11,554 bases of DNA, taken from NCBI GenBank assembly GCA_028293265.1, contig JAQGPB010000480.1, positions 1-11,554 on the forward strand. The letters are read 5' to 3'. Below, one piece after another: positions 1 through 5,625 of this stretch. This stretch comes from Pedosphaera sp. Lineage in GTDB: Bacteria; Verrucomicrobiota; Verrucomicrobiae; Limisphaerales; Pedosphaeraceae. Both the position numbers and the translations under genes were made by a program. Each line of letters begins with the position of its first letter. Within the stretch, counting starts at the first letter, position 1. The notes under the pieces were generated by a model. It was not told the origin of the DNA and searched no databases. It saw only the letters and a program-made list of their open reading frames with translations.

Positions 1-294
1 GTCGTCCTGCTGGCCATGGTCGGCCTGCTTTCTTTCGGCACACTCTGGCAGGCCCTGCTCGCGCCCGGCTGGTACCTCATGCTCCATTTATTGGAAGCGA
101 ACCTGGTCACACCGGTGTTGCTCGGACGCCGCCTCACGCTCAATCCCGTGGTCATCTTTGTTTCGTTGATCTTTTGGACCTGGCTTTGGGGCGTGCCGGG
201 GGCTTTGTTGTCGGTCCCGATCCTGGTCTCGATCAAAGTCATCAGCGACCGCTTCCCGGCGATGTCACCCGTCAGCGAACTTTTTTCCCGATGA
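1..294 (+). CDS. AI-2E family transporter, C-terminal part (5' end outside window)
   Basis: The frame is open from base 1 and ends in TGA at 292-294, leaving about 97 residues of the C-terminal end. The stretch contains the family-typical 'NLVTPVLLGRRLTLNPVVIF' followed by a hydrophobic segment and 'GVPGALLSVPILVSIKVI', which matches the last membrane helices of the AI-2E/PerM family (formerly UPF0118). These are polytopic inner-membrane proteins; characterised members export autoinducer-2 or act as ion antiporters, so the substrate cannot be assigned here. The stop overlaps the ATG of an 11-codon ORF at 291, and the MlaE-type gene follows 28 bases later on the same strand, so the genes are probably co-transcribed. 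Family assignment is firm; function is open. Confidence 0.85.
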   Translation, partial: VVLLAMVGLLSFGTLWQALLAPGWYLMLHLLEANLVTPVLLGRRLTLNPVVIFVSLIFWTWLWGVPGALLSVPILVSIKVISDRFPAMSPVSELFSR

Positions 295-326
295 ACCAGC
301 AACCGTTCATCAGCGGGTCAAAATGA
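291..326 (+). CDS. 11-codon micro-ORF bridging the transporter and mlaE genes
   Basis: ATG at 291 overlaps the TGA of the AI-2E gene (ATGA at 291-294). The frame reads MNQQPFISGSK and stops at TGA 324-326, which overlaps the ATG of the mlaE-type gene at 323. Two back-to-back ATGA junctions could let a terminating ribosome restart twice, so that the short ORF acts as a translational relay, not as a useful peptide. This is inferred from geometry only. No Shine-Dalgarno motif precedes it, and an ORF this short can arise by chance. Confidence 0.3.
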   Translation: MNQQPFISGSK

Positions 327-1174
327 AACACCATGCCGGAAAAATGTTGAGCCAGGTGGGGGCGCGGAGCCAGCTACCCCTGCGAATATTGGCGGGTTTG
401 GGAAGCAGCGCGCAGGCGCATTGGGACGATTTACGGCATGCGGCATCAGTCATTGGTACCGTGCTTTACACGGGCATTCAGCCGCGTTATTGGACGCGCG
501 CGATGCGGACGGCCTTTGCCCGTCAAATTCTGGACATCGGCATCGAACCACTCCTGTTCGTGGGCGCGGTGGCGGTTTTCGTCGGTATTTCGGTGGTGTT
601 GCACCTTACCCATTGGGTTGGAGAAGCGGGGCAATCACAATTGCTCGGGCCGCTGCTGGTGACGGTCGTCGCGCGGGAACTCGGACCATTGCTGATCAAC
701 CTGGTGGTGATCGTCCGCAGCGGCAGCGCCATGACGACCGAATTGGGCGTCCTCAAAATCAACGGACAAATCCGCGCGCTGGAAGCGCAGGGAAGCGATC
801 CCTTCCTGCATCTGGTCGTGCCGCGCGTGCTGGGCATGACGGCCTCCACATTCTGCCTGACGATCATTTTTATTCTCATCGCCCTCGCCAGTGGATTCTT
901 CTTCGCGGCCTGGACGGGAGAGGGCAGTCGCAATCTGCTTTTGTTTGTGGACAATGTGTCGAGTGCGGTTCAGCCCAAGGACGTTCTCAATATCGTCGCC
1001 AAGAGCATTCTGCCCTCCCTGTTTGCCAGCGCCTCCTGTTGCATTAGCGGACTGGGCGTTGGCGAATCCGTCACGCAAATCCCGCAGGCCACGCAATGCG
1101 CGCTCACCCGTTCGGTCGCCGGACTGTTCGCCGTCTCCGTCCTGGTGTCGCTGCTGACCTATTTGAAACCATGA
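323..1174 (+). CDS. MlaE-family ABC transporter permease
   Basis: The 283-residue polytopic membrane protein matches the MlaE permease family (PF02405; E. coli MlaE is about 260 residues), which moves phospholipid or other lipids between inner and outer membranes together with an MlaF ATPase and an MlaD substrate-binding protein. The diagnostic core is present: 'VARELGPLL' at about residues 116-124 and 'ELGVLKINGQIRALEAQG' at 140-157, the cytoplasmic coupling segment that normally contacts the ATPase, followed by DP and VVPRVL. Hydrophobic helices lie at about 74-95, 108-132, 165-196, 224-245 and 264-281. The first roughly 60 residues are amphipathic and polar, as in the family. ATG 323 was chosen because it overlaps the preceding TGA; ATG 344 (M8) is an alternative. 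The stop TGA 1172-1174 overlaps the mlaD-type ATG at 1171. No mlaF lies next to it. Confidence 0.9.
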   Translation: MKHHAGKMLSQVGARSQLPLRILAGLGSSAQAHWDDLRHAASVIGTVLYTGIQPRYWTRAMRTAFARQILDIGIEPLLFVGAVAVFVGISVVLHLTHWVGEAGQSQLLGPLLVTVVARELGPLLINLVVIVRSGSAMTTELGVLKINGQIRALEAQGSDPFLHLVVPRVLGMTASTFCLTIIFILIALASGFFFAAWTGEGSRNLLLFVDNVSSAVQPKDVLNIVAKSILPSLFASASCCISGLGVGESVTQIPQATQCALTRSVAGLFAVSVLVSLLTYLKP

Positions 1175-2223
1175 AGGAACCTGCTGACATTCCTGAACTA
1201 TTGGGTCCTGATGACCGGAAACAGGAGCCCGGGCAACGCTTTAAATTCCGGTGCGTCAACGAAATTACCGGCATTTTCGTGCTGGTCATCATTGGCCTGT
1301 TGATCGCCGCCGTGGTGTGGATGGGTCGCAGTCAGCGCTGGTTAAAAAGCAATGTCACGTTGCGAATTATTTTGCCCAAAGCCGGCGCGGCGGGGATTCG
1401 CCAAGGATCGGAGGTTTACTTCCTGGGCACGCTTGTGGGCACGGTCTCTTACGTCAAGGTGGATGAAACCGGCCACATGGAGGCGGAAACAAAAATTCGC
1501 CATGATTTCTTCCTGTTCGTGCGGTCGGACTCATCCGCGGTAGTCAAAAAGAAATTCGGGGTGGCGGGCGATTCGTTCTTTGAGCTGACGCGCGGCAAAG
1601 GCCGGCCCTTGCCGGAAAACAATGCTTCCATCGTCTGCAATGAACAGTTCCAAAGCCCGCTGGAGTCTGCCATCGAGGAAGTCCGCCGTGAAGCCATGTC
1701 GGTGTTGAAAAAAACCAGCGCCGGGCTGGATACGTGGACCAAATTGGGCACGAACCTGGGCGAGACCCGGCAGCACCTCGACGGACTCGCGGTCAAGCTG
1801 GAGAACATGGCTGCCGGCATCGAGGCCGGCAAGGGCACCGTTGGCAAGCTGGTCGCCGACCCCGCACTCGCCGACGAGGCACAGAAACTTCTCGCGCAGG
1901 CGAGCCAGACGATCAGCGAATTGCAGGGCGTCGTTACAAACTTGAATATCGCGGTGAAGAACGTCCAGAAAGGCACGGAAAGGCTGCCGGAAATCACCGG
2001 CGCTGTGGCCGACGAAGCGAAAGACCTGCCCGGCCTGGTGCAACAGTCGCAAACCTCGATGCGTGAGATGGAGCGGCTGATCGAAGCCATGCAACGCCAC
2101 TGGCTGCTGCGAAAATACGTGAACCATACCAACCCGCCTCCCCTGCGCGCGTCGCCCGCCATTAATGAGCCGGACAAAAAATCTGCGAAAGTCCTCGTTT
2201 CGCCAAGAAATTCGCCGCAGTAA
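1171..2223 (+). CDS. MlaD/MCE-domain substrate-binding protein of the lipid transporter
   Basis: The protein has 350 residues. A short cytoplasmic head (1-31) precedes one membrane anchor at about 33-52. A single MCE/MlaD domain follows at about 60-155, with the typical 'GIRQGSEVYFLGTLVGTV' pattern. A long helical, probably coiled-coil C-terminal region (about 165-320) contains 'GKGTVGKLVADPAL' and ends near 'HWLLRKYVN', motifs common in MCE proteins; the last 35 residues are polar and likely disordered. In the family, MlaD oligomerises on MlaE in the periplasm and shields the lipid. The start is ATG 1171, within ATGA overlapping the mlaE-type stop. A longer frame from 1096 would read 75 bases into that gene and add residues unlike the family. 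The gene is tightly coupled to the permease, but the ATPase is missing nearby. Confidence 0.9.
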   Translation: MKEPADIPELLGPDDRKQEPGQRFKFRCVNEITGIFVLVIIGLLIAAVVWMGRSQRWLKSNVTLRIILPKAGAAGIRQGSEVYFLGTLVGTVSYVKVDETGHMEAETKIRHDFFLFVRSDSSAVVKKKFGVAGDSFFELTRGKGRPLPENNASIVCNEQFQSPLESAIEEVRREAMSVLKKTSAGLDTWTKLGTNLGETRQHLDGLAVKLENMAAGIEAGKGTVGKLVADPALADEAQKLLAQASQTISELQGVVTNLNIAVKNVQKGTERLPEITGAVADEAKDLPGLVQQSQTSMREMERLIEAMQRHWLLRKYVNHTNPPPLRASPAINEPDKKSAKVLVSPRNSPQ

Positions 2224-2562
2224 CAAAGAAGCCCTGACTTCAGTCCGCGGACCGGCTGCCTGAATGTGGAGAGGAAAAAGGAAAACCGGCGGTTCATTCC
2301 TCCGCAACCAGGGCAGTTAACCAAGCAACCCCTCTCCCCGACCCTCGCCCCGTTCGTTCCTCACGGGGCGAGGGAGAAGTAGCGCCCGGCGGTTTGAGAG
2401 TTCGCCGTAAATTTTGGCGGCGAAATGGCCTGCGAATCCCGTTCCAAACAAGTCAGCGCCCATGGGGGATACCCCCAACTCGTTAAGCGACCGCCCATGC
2501 CGCACCATGGCTCGCATGTCGGAATAACAACCGAAACAGCCTGAATTGAAAAACCATATAAG
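2224..2562. other. Intergenic region with hairpins and a REP-like palindrome
   Basis: These 339 bases hold no convincing gene. They contain a 10-base perfect palindrome (gtccgcggac, 2243-2252) shortly after the mlaD-type stop, the REP-like inverted repeat described separately, a 7-bp inverted repeat (ttcgccg 2401-2407 / cggcgaa 2418-2424) and a short G5/C5 hairpin (2464-2468 / 2472-2476). None is followed by a T-run, so a classic intrinsic terminator for the transporter operon is not visible. The frame open on the minus strand here (2317-2697) runs through the palindrome and lacks protein-like features. Confidence 0.6.
2342..2374. repeat. REP-like palindrome
   Basis: Perfect 11-bp arms, ccctcgccccg (2342-2352) and cggggcgaggg (2364-2374), flank an 11-base loop. 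The flanks (cccctctcccc before, agaagtagcgccc after) partly continue the symmetry. The pattern of C/T-rich and G/A-rich arms around a ttcgttcctca-type loop resembles dispersed intergenic palindromes I associate with verrucomicrobial genomes; that link is from memory and unverified. There is no T-run after it, so a repeat element is more likely than a terminator. Confidence 0.55.
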
Positions 2563-2775
2563 ATGAACACAAAAATCATTGCCATCGTCCTGGTCGTGCT
2601 CGGCCTCGTGGTGCTTGCCTATTCGGGCATCACCTTCACCACTCCGGGAAAGCCGGTAGATTTCCTGGGAATGCATTTTGAAACCACCGTCAGCCACTTC
2701 ATCTCCCCTGCCATCGGAGCCATCGCGCTCGTGGGCGGAATTGTGTTGTTGCTTTTTAGTTCCAAACGGGCCTGA
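2563..2775 (+). CDS. Small two-helix membrane protein of unknown function
   Basis: The 70-residue protein has two hydrophobic helices (about 4-21 and 47-66). They are joined by a short polar loop that starts with 'YSGITFTT' and contains 'GKPVDFLG', and the protein ends in a basic tail (SSKRA). This layout resembles the widespread small bacterial membrane proteins with a 'Y.GITYTT...VD.G' loop (DUF3185-like annotations), for which no function is established. Codon use is good and the hydrophobic pattern is clean, supporting a real gene. No Shine-Dalgarno motif precedes ATG 2563; only 'ataag' sits directly upstream. A possible hairpin overlaps the stop (gcctgac 2770-2776 / gtcaggc 2804-2810). 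A further small gene follows 56 bases downstream. Confidence 0.75.
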   Translation: MNTKIIAIVLVVLGLVVLAYSGITFTTPGKPVDFLGMHFETTVSHFISPAIGAIALVGGIVLLLFSSKRA

Positions 2776-2831
2776 CGCGCGAAGTCAAAGCCTGTGCCAG
2801 CAGGTCAGGCGAACCGGCCATCTTTCCGCTT

Positions 2832-3008
2832 ATGAACAAACTGAAGGTTTTTTGCCTGACCGTCATCGAAGTCATCAAACAGGCGTGTTTGCTTCCTCAG
2901 ACCATCGCCCATGCCGTCCAGCGGAAACGGCAGCAAACCGTCCTGAACGAAAACGAAGCGGAACGACTCGACCGGATACGCAATCCGTCAAAATATCTGG
3001 GAAAGTGA
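2832..3008 (+). CDS. 58-residue basic small protein, hypothetical
   Basis: ATG 2832 to TGA 3006-3008 encodes 58 residues: a moderately hydrophobic, possibly amphipathic N-terminal half (KVFCLTVIEVIKQACLLPQ), a basic patch (QRKRQQ) and a charged tail ending 'ERLDRIRNPSKYLGK'. Codons favour G or C at the third position, as in neighbouring genes, and the sequence reads like a protein. Tails of the form 'ERLDRIRNPSKY.G' seem to recur in small verrucomicrobial proteins; this is a recollection, not a search result. There is no Shine-Dalgarno motif. It lies 56 bases after the 70-residue membrane protein gene on the same strand, so the two may be co-transcribed. No function can be assigned. Confidence 0.6.
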   Translation: MNKLKVFCLTVIEVIKQACLLPQTIAHAVQRKRQQTVLNENEAERLDRIRNPSKYLGK

Positions 3009-3325
3009 TCTTATTGGCCTGCTTGCCAATCATCACAAAATCATTGCCGAAAACTAATCTCGGTTCCTTCAGTGGTCAAAAAGAGACAATGCGCCGCCTT
3101 GGCCATGGAAGCCTCGTGGTTTGCCTCCATTTCTGGGCAAAATTCTCGGTTTCTTCCACGCGGGTGTTGTGGAGCAGGCCGGAAACATGAGTTTTCACCC
3201 CTCCCTGCCCTTCAACCCTTTTGCCAACTCAAAAGCAGCTTTGTGCCTTAGCGGTGAAATACTTGAAACAAATGTTAGACGAGAAGGCCTTCTTCTGAGA
3301 CACTAATCGGCTGTCTTGTCTCTGA
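3009..3325. other. Intergenic leader before rpoD
   Basis: These 317 bases have no convincing gene. Just after the small-protein stop there is a 6-bp hairpin (attggc 3013-3018 / gccaat 3025-3030), extendable by tgat/atca outside a short bulge, with no T-run. Around 3240-3260 lies 'tttgtgccttagcggtgaaat', which looks like a dispersed repeat fragment (see findings). The rpoD promoter must lie in or before this stretch, but I could not pick a -35/-10 pair with acceptable spacing. Confidence 0.5.
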
Positions 3326-5191
3326 ATGCAGAATCAAACAAATATGCTCAAGTCCAAAGTCAAACGGTCGGCCGCCAACGTCGCTCCAGCGAAAGCGGGG
3401 CGCAGGTTCAATGCTATTGCAGCCACAGGTTCCAAAGCCACGATGCATAAGCCCAACGGGGATCCTCAACGTCATGGCGCAACTGTCCAAGCCAGGCCCG
3501 CTTCTGCTGATGCTCCTAATGGGGGCGCCAAGCAGGACACCAGTGCCATGAAAACGAAATCCGGCTTGGACCTGACGGAAAAAATCCGTGACTTGGTCAG
3601 CCTGGCCAAAGAACAAGGACACCTTACTTACGACGACATCAACGACGCCTTGCCGGACACCATCGTCACGCCAGAAGACCTCGACCAGATTTACACCAAA
3701 CTGGCCAATCTCGAAATTGATATTGTGGACCAGGCCGAAGTGGACCGGGTGAAACAACCGGAGGCGGAAGAAGAAGAGGAGAAGGAAAAGGGACGGCTGG
3801 ACATTCTGGACGATCCTGTCCGCATGTATTTGCGGCAGATGGGCAAGGTGCCGCTCCTCACCCGCGAGCAGGAAGTCGCCATCTGCAAGCGGATGGAAGC
3901 GGCGGAAAACGAGCAGAAGCAGATACTTTACAGTTTCGGCTTTGCCGCCAAAGAACACATCGCCCTTGCGGAAAAGTTGATTTCACAGCCGCCCAAGGAA
4001 CGGTTTGACCGAGTCATTTTGGATCAGAAAGTCGAGAGCCGTGAGCGGCATTTGAAAGCCTTGGTCCGGCTGATCAAGAAGGTCCGGGAAATGGACCAGA
4101 AGGTGGATGAGAAATATGCCACCTGGCAAAAAACATCCGAGGCTTCGGCCAAGGCAAAAGTTCTCAACGAGCTCAAGAAACTTGATCGAAATCTCCAGGC
4201 GGCCTTTCCCAAGTTCTGTTACAAGCAGAAGGTCATTGAGGAGATGGTACTGGTGACCCAGAACATTCACGACAAGCTCCAGGCGAGTTTGCGTGTCATG
4301 GCGGAGTTGGAGCATCAGCGCAAATCCGAGCATCAACAATCCCTTTTCCATTCCGAAAAGCAAAAGGTCAAGGGGTTGCAGGAATTTGTGCGCATGTCGT
4401 CCGACGAATTCCTCCAGGCCCACAAGCGACTGACTCAGAGCGCGGCCGGGGCCGATCAGGCACGGACCGAAATGGCCGAGGCCAACCTGCGTCTCGTCAT
4501 CTCCATCTGCAAGAAATACATCAACCGCGGCCTGCCGTTTCTGGACCTGATCCAGGAAGGCAACATTGGCCTGATGCGCGGGGTTGAAAAATTTGAATAC
4601 CGCCGCGGCTATAAGTTTTCCACCTACGCAACCTGGTGGATCCGCCAGGGAATCACCCGCGCCATTGCCGATCAGGCCCGCACCATCCGCATCCCGGTTC
4701 ACATGATCGAGATCATCGGCAAGCTGATGCGCGCACAGAAGGAATTGTTCCAGGCCTTTGGCCGCGAAGCGACGCCCGAGGAAATTGCCGATGAAATGCA
4801 GCTTTCCGGCGACCGCGTCCGCACGATTCTCAAAATGGCGCAAAACCCCATCTCGATGCAGGCCACGGTTGGCGACAGCGACGACGCCTGCTTCGGCGAT
4901 TTCATCGAAGACAAAGGCGCGGAGAATCCGTCCGTCATGGCGGGCAACAGCCTCTTGAAGTCAACTTTGAATGATGTTCTAAGCACCTTGAACGAGCGCG
5001 AACGCCGGATTCTCGAAATGCGCTTTGGATTGGTGGACGGTTATGGCCGCACGCTCGAAGAATTGGGCTCGCACTACAAGGTCACCCGCGAACGCATCCG
5101 CCAAATTGAGGCCAAGGCATTGCGCAAATTGCGTCATCCGACGCGCGCTACCCACTTGAAGGGTTTTCTGGAAGTCGCAGTGGCGGCTTGA
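3326..5191 (+). CDS. rpoD: RNA polymerase primary sigma factor RpoD (sigma-70)
   Basis: The 621-residue group 1 sigma factor directs RNA polymerase to housekeeping promoters. Domains in order: a basic, Ala/Lys-rich N-terminal extension (1-78); region 1.1 (about 80-138); an acidic run (145-155); region 1.2 with '[21 protein letters not shown]' spread over 163-183; a long charged non-conserved region (about 195-375) typical of primary sigmas; region 2 (384-456) with '[20 protein letters not shown]' at 431-450, including the -10-reading Gln441 and Thr444; region 3 (about 460-535) with the finger 'GDFIEDK'; and region 4 (546-616) whose helix-turn-helix '[20 protein letters not shown]' (586-605) keeps the -35 contacts Arg588, Glu589 and Arg592. 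ATG 3326 gives the longest product; ATG 3344 and 3443 are alternatives inside the variable extension. No dnaG lies next to it. Identification is very secure. Confidence 0.97.
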   Translation: MQNQTNMLKSKVKRSAANVAPAKAGRRFNAIAATGSKATMHKPNGDPQRHGATVQARPASADAPNGGAKQDTSAMKTKSGLDLTEKIRDLVSLAKEQGHLTYDDINDALPDTIVTPEDLDQIYTKLANLEIDIVDQAEVDRVKQPEAEEEEEKEKGRLDILDDPVRMYLRQMGKVPLLTREQEVAICKRMEAAENEQKQILYSFGFAAKEHIALAEKLISQPPKERFDRVILDQKVESRERHLKALVRLIKKVREMDQKVDEKYATWQKTSEASAKAKVLNELKKLDRNLQAAFPKFCYKQKVIEEMVLVTQNIHDKLQASLRVMAELEHQRKSEHQQSLFHSEKQKVKGLQEFVRMSSDEFLQAHKRLTQSAAGADQARTEMAEANLRLVISICKKYINRGLPFLDLIQEGNIGLMRGVEKFEYRRGYKFSTYATWWIRQGITRAIADQARTIRIPVHMIEIIGKLMRAQKELFQAFGREATPEEIADEMQLSGDRVRTILKMAQNPISMQATVGDSDDACFGDFIEDKGAENPSVMAGNSLLKSTLNDVLSTLNERERRILEMRFGLVDGYGRTLEELGSHYKVTRERIRQIEAKALRKLRHPTRATHLKGFLEVAVAA

Positions 5192-5625
5192 TTTTTGTCG
5201 GCCATTGATTCCTGTACAAATAACACACGAAATTCAAGGGTGGCAGATCTCCGTCCTGAACGGGGGCTGCCACCACAACATCCAAATTCACCAGCAGCAG
5301 TCGCCACGTCCCCCTCGCCTCGGGGGATTCTTGGTCGAATACAGATAACACTTTGATGCCAAAAGGATTGGTGCGTTTTCAACCTTCCTTGACCAGCCTT
5401 GATTCGCTATGACCGACGGTTCCGCCAAACGACGAAAAGTCCAGATGGTTGGCCCGTAAAGGCCAAAGCCCCTGCATTTCATGCGGGATCGGTCACAGGC
5501 AAAGTGTTCCTCCAACCCGTCGTTCCTTGCCGGACTATTGCAGCAGAACCGCTGACTCGCACCCATCCCGATTTTTGCGTTCAAATCTCGCTTGCTTTGC
5601 CGGTATTGAACCTTATTTTCTCTCC
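5192..5625. other. Long rpoD-gcvP intergenic region with structured leader
   Basis: These 434 bases contain the rpoD hairpin (5239-5274), a C5/G5 hairpin (5310-5314 / 5322-5326), and a cluster of hairpins at 5449-5510: ttggcc (5449-5454) / ggccaa (5461-5466); ccc-gcat (5470-5477, one bulge) / atgcggg (5481-5487); and a weak third stem (5491-5496 / 5504-5509). The glycine riboswitch core signatures are not present. The frame of gcvP stays open upstream to an ATG at 5449, but those 59 codons are Cys/Arg/Pro/Ser-rich and unlike the family, so the stretch is treated as leader. Confidence 0.5.
5239..5274 (+). terminator. Strong hairpin after rpoD, possible terminator without U-tract
   Basis: The arms ggtggcag (5239-5246) and ctgccacc (5267-5274) pair perfectly, and the inner bases 5248-5254 and 5260-5266 continue the stem with two G-T pairs around loop cctga (5255-5259); A5247 is bulged. 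That makes about 15 pairs, starting 47 bases after the rpoD stop. The 3' flank (acaacatcc) has no T-run, so it may act with Rho, protect the mRNA 3' end, or be unrelated to termination. Confidence 0.4.

Noticed and set aside
1096..1170. mlaD-type gene starting inside the permease gene
   Set aside because: It would overlap the permease by about 79 bases with non-conserved residues; ATG 1171 in an ATGA overlap fits better.
1449..2324. Long minus-strand ORFs opposite mlaD, rpoD (3275-3958, 3983-4843) and gcvP (7657-8571)
   Set aside because: All lie antisense to strongly conserved genes and reflect the GC-rich third positions of those genes.
2317..2697. Minus-strand ORF of 126 residues
   Set aside because: It runs through the REP-like palindrome and into the 70-residue membrane gene; composition is not protein-like.
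3190..3325. Sigma-70 promoter for rpoD
   Set aside because: TTGCCA at 3221 has no acceptable -10 at 16-18 bases, and 'aatact' at 3258 has no -35.
5192..5625. Glycine riboswitch before gcvP
   Set aside because: The conserved core and the ctcaggcaaaaggac-type 3' segment are absent. A short 'cacaggcaaagtg' at 5494-5506 is only a superficial match.
5449..5625. Longer gcvP start with 59 more codons
   Set aside because: The added residues are Cys/Ser/Pro/Arg-rich and unlike any GcvP N-terminus; ATG 5626 gives a normal-length enzyme.
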